Shown here piece by piece: positions 5,857 to 9,861 of a stretch of 9,861 nucleotides of DNA (position 1 is its first letter; the number at the start of each line of letters is the position of its first letter). Source of the stretch: Candidatus Kapaibacterium sp. (GTDB taxonomy: Bacteria; Bacteroidota; Ignavibacteria; Kapaibacteriales; UBA2268); contig JAQUZU010000062.1 of NCBI GenBank assembly GCA_028691175.1, positions 1 through 9,861 of the forward strand. Reading direction: 5' to 3'. The translations under genes and the position numbers were made by a program. Below the pieces are notes generated by a model. It did not search any database. It was not told where the DNA came from and worked only from the letters and a program-made list of their open reading frames with translations.

Positions 5857-8800
5857 CAGACCGCCGTTTCCGCTAACTCGCAGCACATAATTTCCTTTAT
5901 AAATGTTGCCGGTATAGCCGTCAATTGCAATTTGATCGCCTACTTTGAACGCATGCTCGTTGATCTTGCATGTTCTTTCTTTTTCGTTCGTCCGCAAATC
6001 GAGGCAATTTACAATGCAGTTCTTGCCGAGACGCACCGCAGTAACTGCTGCGTGCGAGGTCGCTCCGCCTTTGCCGGTCAGCAAGCCGTCGCATTCGAAA
6101 ATCATATCGATATCGTCCGGTACGGTATCCGGTCGGACAAGAATCACATCTTCGTCCGGATATTTTGCTTTTAAGTCGTTGATATCATACAGACTGAATG
6201 CTATTCGCCCGTTCATTGCACCACCACCGGTACCGATTCCGCTACCGACAAGTTTCATTTCGGACTTATTCACGCCAAAAACGTTCGTTGTGCCGGGACG
6301 GCGGATAATCTGGTCGCGTGTCTGCAAAATGTACAAATCTTTTGCTTCGCCGGTTTCGAACGTAAATTCGATTTCTTGGTGGTTGAAGCCGTATTTTTCT
6401 GTCATTAAAGTTGCATAATGCAATAAACGGTTATAGATTTTCGGGAAATTTTTTTGCAGGGAAATGCTGTTCTCGCCGAAAGATTTTTCGCGCTGAGCTT
6501 CGCTGATCGGCATTACATTTACCAATCCGCCGACGATATCCTCGCCCTGCGAACATAGCGTAAAGTCGCCATACAGATTTATTCCCGGAGTCGGATCGTC
6601 CGGCGAGTGCGTAAACACTACTCCGGTTCCGCTGTCGAGGTGAATATTTCCGAGTACCATCTTTTGCACTACTACCGCCGTACCCCAGTCTTTTGAAATA
6701 TCCATGTGTTCGCGATAGACTTTTGCGCGCGAACTCGACCAACTGTCGAGCACGCAGTTAATAGCCTGCTTCAGCTGCATAAACGGTTCTTCGATGAACG
6801 GAATCTCATTCTTAATCAGAATATCTTTGTATGCCATTGCGATCTCGCGCATTTGCTCGCCCTTGAGCTGTTGCTTGAGCACAACATTGAATTTCTGCTT
6901 ATAATCGAGCATTATTTTATCGAAAATATCGCGGTCAATGCCGTAACTCATTGCCCAAGATTGCAGGAAGCGACGATACGAATCCCACGAAGTCCAGCCG
7001 AAGTTTTCATGTTTCGAAAGACCCTCGACTATTTCGTCGTTCATGCCGACATTCAGGAAAGTCGACATCGCGCCCGGCATTGAAATTGCCGTGCCGGAGC
7101 GAACAGAGAGAAGCAACGGTTTATCCGGATTGCCGAACTCTAAGCCGGACATTTCTTCTAATGCACGAAGATTTCGGCGAATCATTTCGTCCATTTCAGT
7201 GCGAATTTGCGGAACTTGATCGATTGCATTTCGCAGGCGGAACACCTCTGTTGTAATGATAAATCCCGGAGGCACCGGAAAACCGTACGAATAGAGTTTC
7301 TTCAAAAAATATGCCTTGGAGCCGACATAAACCGGATTGTCCAATGCTTCGGTCGGACGGTAGAACTGAGTGATATTCGCTTCGTGATCGTATGACATAA
7401 TGTCTTTAATCAAATCCGGCGGATAATTATCGTTCATTTCGCGCAGAGTAGAAATTGAATTCGATAGAAAATTATCCAGCGATTGCAGCAGGTACGCCTG
7501 CGACATAATGTCGCGATAAAATTCCTCCGATTTCTTGTGCATAAATTGACTGCGCGCTTTTGTGTTCATTGCCGCAAATTCCGGGAAGCACTGCGGAATT
7601 ACAACCTTTAAGAGCGGATCATATACGCGGAAGAAATATTTGTTGATGATTTCCTGAATGTTCGTATGGATAAACTGCATGATGTTGATGTATTGCCCGA
7701 GGCTGAACGATTTCGAGGTCAGCGCATATTGGAACATCTGAATATTCGAATAGAATACCTGCAGGTTGATGCCGTCGAGCATCATGCCACGATTGAAATG
7801 AATCAGAATGCGGAAAATTTTATGCAGCGAGTTTGCAGTCAGATAGTTGAAGTTTATGCCGGCAATCTGCTTGTCGAGCAGCCGGGCGCTCAGACGCTCG
7901 AGCCGGAAAATCAAGCCGAGTGCTTCGAATTTCTTCTCGTGATATTCGCCGTACATCGACGGAATTCCCACTGCGACGTGGCGTTTATAGTAAATATTTT
8001 CCCAACTTTCGGTTTTTTCCGGGTTAAATACGACTTGATTCAGCCGTTCCATAAAGTCAAACGACATATCGATTGCCTCAGAATAATCATGCTTTTCGAG
8101 CAAATTTTCCAGATTGTCAACTTCTTCTATGTTAAAGAAACTGTTTCGTTTTAAAATCGAGATAATATTTTTCGTCGAGAACGAATATTTTTCCTTCAGC
8201 AATGCCTGCAAGCGCAAGAAAAGTTTGAAACGCTTTTTGTCGATTTCGTCGCCGTCGTATTCGGTCAAAGTATCTGCAATTTTATTCTCGTGAATATCGA
8301 CGAGGTCTTCGGGCTTTACGTCGAGTTTTTCGCACATAAAAGTAACGAGCGAATGAATTCCGGTAAACCAGCGGTGCGATAAATCGATTCCGCTATACAC
8401 GTCGTCCGGAATATGCTTTTCGAGAATCTGCTTGTCGCCGGAGAGCCAGAACCGCAAAATCCGCTTCGAAAGTTCGATATGCGTGTTATTGCTTTCGGTA
8501 TGAACCTGTTTGCGCATAAAGTGCATGAGATAATCCTTGCGCATAGTTAGTTCGTCCATTGTGGTCGATACTTCGCGCAATTCGCCTTCGGCACCAATTT
8601 CGTTGAAATAAACCGGAAAATATCTGCATAACTGCTTGACTTGCTTATAGATAGGCTCGATCGGGGAGTTCAGTAGCTTCGATACGTCTTTTTGGAACAA
8701 ATCGGTATCGGAGATAAAAATTCCACCGAGACGCAGATTGACAATCAGTGCGGAAAGTACTTGGCGGTAATCTTCCGGAGCGGTTTCGACGAGTTCGAGC

Positions 8801-9861
8801 CACGTGCGTATGTTCTTGACGTGATTGACGTTACGATGAATTTGCCAGTCTTCGGTCAGATAGATTTCGCCCGGTGAGATAAAACCGAGATCAATAATTT
8901 TCGTCTCGAACGACGTCAGAAGCGACAAATCTTTGCTTTCGGCGATTGCTTTTCCGAGCGTGCCGACACAGTCTAGAATTGTGCCTTGGTGGTCGCTCAT
9001 TAATTCTTTAAAAATCAGGAAGGATTGTTCGAGGAATTCCTCGATTTGTTCGTGCGAAAGTACGCCGGTAATATTTTTCATCAATTTGTTGATATCCCAG
9101 AGCAAATGGTCGCGCAAATTGTCCATGGTCGGCATATACAGCAGATAGAACAGGTAATATATTTTTTCGATCGGCGATTCGAAAACCATCGTTTTCAGGC
9201 GGAACGAGTTCGCAATTTCGCCGAACGACGGGACAGATTTGACGATTTCGTCGCGATTGGTCATTGTTTCAAGTTCGTCGCCACGGCGAGAGTAATTTTC
9301 TTTAAATAATTCTTTCAGTTCTGCGGTATAATCTTTGCCAAAGAGGGATTTTTTGCCGGAATACCACTGCTCGGTGTCGGTCTTTTTTGCCCAATATTGC
9401 AGGTTCAGGGAAAGTACTCGTTTTGTAATTTCGGTGATTTTTTCATTCAGTTCTGCAGATTCGGTTTTTATGTTCAGGCTTGTTTTGAAATTTCCGGAAT
9501 TTTCGACGAAAACGTATTCGTTCGCCGGGATTTCCGCCCACTCGGTCATCAGGGCAAGCATATTCAAGAGATGAGCCGAATATATTTCCGATTCTTCTCC
9601 TAGCAAATCGAATAATTGCAGGAAAGTGTGCAAAAGGCTTTCGCGGATGTCGTCCTTGCCGGAGCGCTCAAAAATCACCTTGAAGAAGTCGATAATCATA
9701 GCGATTGCAAAGTCGCGCTGTTCGGATTTTTTATACAGCCAGATATTGTCGAGAGCAATTTTTTTGATGTGCTGGCTGAGGAATTTCCAGTTTGAATACG
9801 GATGATTGAATTCTTTCAGAAACTCTTTTGCCGCGTTGTTAATTCCCCAATACGACTTCGA
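5854..9861 (-). CDS. Large PPDK-like phosphotransferase: ATP-grasp and phosphohistidine domains without PEP/pyruvate barrel (5' end outside window)
   Basis: The frame runs open from the right edge to TAG at 5854-5856, with at least 1335 residues visible. The ATG at 9697-9699 is internal, because 54 further in-frame codons of protein-like sequence (for example SYWGINNAAKEFLKEF) precede it. Visible residues 1 to about 838 are mostly helical and unrecognised. Residues about 839-1187 match the nucleotide-binding half of pyruvate phosphate dikinase: VGSKAYFLKKL and FPVPPGFIITTE, LSVRSGTAISMPGAMSTFLN, WDSYRRFLQ, DSGTGVVFT, QGEDIVGG and EIEFTF...LQTR, so the ATP-site Lys, Arg, Glu and Gln look kept. 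Residues about 1188-1335 are the swivelling domain with GGATSHAAVTA, whose His (codon 6052-6054) is the expected phosphorylated residue. The protein ends about 65 residues later, so the C-terminal TIM barrel that converts PEP and pyruvate is missing. It is likely an ATP-dependent His-phosphorylating enzyme with an unknown acceptor. It is coupled to the BASS transporter gene. Confidence 0.88.
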   Translation of the reverse strand, partial: SKSYWGINNAAKEFLKEFNHPYSNWKFLSQHIKKIALDNIWLYKKSEQRDFAIAMIIDFFKVIFERSGKDDIRESLLHTFLQLFDLLGEESEIYSAHLLNMLALMTEWAEIPANEYVFVENSGNFKTSLNIKTESAELNEKITEITKRVLSLNLQYWAKKTDTEQWYSGKKSLFGKDYTAELKELFKENYSRRGDELETMTNRDEIVKSVPSFGEIANSFRLKTMVFESPIEKIYYLFYLLYMPTMDNLRDHLLWDINKLMKNITGVLSHEQIEEFLEQSFLIFKELMSDHQGTILDCVGTLGKAIAESKDLSLLTSFETKIIDLGFISPGEIYLTEDWQIHRNVNHVKNIRTWLELVETAPEDYRQVLSALIVNLRLGGIFISDTDLFQKDVSKLLNSPIEPIYKQVKQLCRYFPVYFNEIGAEGELREVSTTMDELTMRKDYLMHFMRKQVHTESNNTHIELSKRILRFWLSGDKQILEKHIPDDVYSGIDLSHRWFTGIHSLVTFMCEKLDVKPEDLVDIHENKIADTLTEYDGDEIDKKRFKLFLRLQALLKEKYSFSTKNIISILKRNSFFNIEEVDNLENLLEKHDYSEAIDMSFDFMERLNQVVFNPEKTESWENIYYKRHVAVGIPSMYGEYHEKKFEALGLIFRLERLSARLLDKQIAGINFNYLTANSLHKIFRILIHFNRGMMLDGINLQVFYSNIQMFQYALTSKSFSLGQYINIMQFIHTNIQEIINKYFFRVYDPLLKVVIPQCFPEFAAMNTKARSQFMHKKSEEFYRDIMSQAYLLQSLDNFLSNSISTLREMNDNYPPDLIKDIMSYDHEANITQFYRPTEALDNPVYVGSKAYFLKKLYSYGFPVPPGFIITTEVFRLRNAIDQVPQIRTEMDEMIRRNLRALEEMSGLEFGNPDKPLLLSVRSGTAISMPGAMSTFLNVGMNDEIVEGLSKHENFGWTSWDSYRRFLQSWAMSYGIDRDIFDKIMLDYKQKFNVVLKQQLKGEQMREIAMAYKDILIKNEIPFIEEPFMQLKQAINCVLDSWSSSRAKVYREHMDISKDWGTAVVVQKMVLGNIHLDSGTGVVFTHSPDDPTPGINLYGDFTLCSQGEDIVGGLVNVMPISEAQREKSFGENSISLQKNFPKIYNRLLHYATLMTEKYGFNHQEIEFTFETGEAKDLYILQTRDQIIRRPGTTNVFGVNKSEMKLVGSGIGTGGGAMNGRIAFSLYDINDLKAKYPDEDVILVRPDTVPDDIDMIFECDGLLTGKGGATSHAAVTAVRLGKNCIVNCLDLRTNEKERTCKINEHAFKVGDQIAIDGYTGNIYKGNYVLRVSGNGGL

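Noticed and set aside
5945..6418. Plus-strand open frame of 157 codons
   Set aside because: It is antisense to the conserved phosphohistidine and ATP-grasp coding region, so it is a shadow.
7666..8154. Plus-strand open frame of 162 codons
   Set aside because: It lies wholly antisense to the well-supported large coding region, has no ribosome binding site or recognisable domain, and looks like a mirror of the codon use on the other strand.
9697..9699. ATG as the start of the large dikinase-like gene
   Set aside because: The same frame stays open for another 54 codons to the window edge with protein-like content and no stop, so the true start is outside the window.
5854..9861. Genuine pyruvate phosphate dikinase or PEP synthase (ppdK/ppsA)
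   Set aside because: The PEP/pyruvate-binding TIM barrel expected after the swivelling domain is absent and the N-terminal region is not part of those enzymes.

Overview
This 9.86 kb window reads as an ordinary stretch of bacterial chromosome, almost fully coding, with two blocks of genes. There are no rRNA or tRNA genes, no CRISPR array, no transposase and no phage gene. The style of the proteins (a RodA with an IPAQWTDFIF segment, a stand-alone ManC-type guanylyltransferase of about 360 residues, a long-form PurC, and some starts with weak Shine-Dalgarno sequences) suggests the Bacteroidota/Chlorobiota side of the FCB group, for example Ignavibacteria- or Kapabacteria-like lineages. This is an inference from sequence style only.

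Left block, plus strand (1-3054): the 3' end of a multi-pass membrane protein that resembles a Yip1-type domain, then purC (SAICAR synthase, purine synthesis), then rodA (SEDS peptidoglycan polymerase of the elongation machinery). The first two genes are 18 bp apart and probably share a transcript. purC and rodA are separated by 106 bp that hold two GC-rich hairpins built from CCTG/CAGG inverted repeats, without a U-tract. A small secreted, membrane-anchored protein of unknown function (3055-3660, minus) meets rodA tail to tail with no base between them.

Middle (3661-4936): an AT-rich divergent promoter region (about 27% GC), then manC (mannose-1-phosphate guanylyltransferase), which supplies GDP-mannose for surface glycans. 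manC ends in a small hairpin over its stop codon followed by a strong intrinsic terminator.

Right block, minus strand (4937-9861): a very large protein, open at the right window edge (at least 1335 residues), followed by a BASS-family transporter. Stop and start overlap in TAGTG, so the two are probably translationally coupled. The large protein has a roughly 840-residue N-terminal region that I do not recognise, then a PPDK-type ATP-grasp nucleotide-binding domain, then a phosphohistidine swivelling domain (GGATSHAA). It stops there: the PEP/pyruvate TIM barrel of true pyruvate phosphate dikinase and PEP synthase is absent. It is therefore probably a dikinase-like phosphotransferase with an unknown acceptor. 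Its pairing with a BASS transporter recalls the functional pairing of PPDK with the BASS2 pyruvate carrier in C4 plants, and this is the most interesting point in the window.
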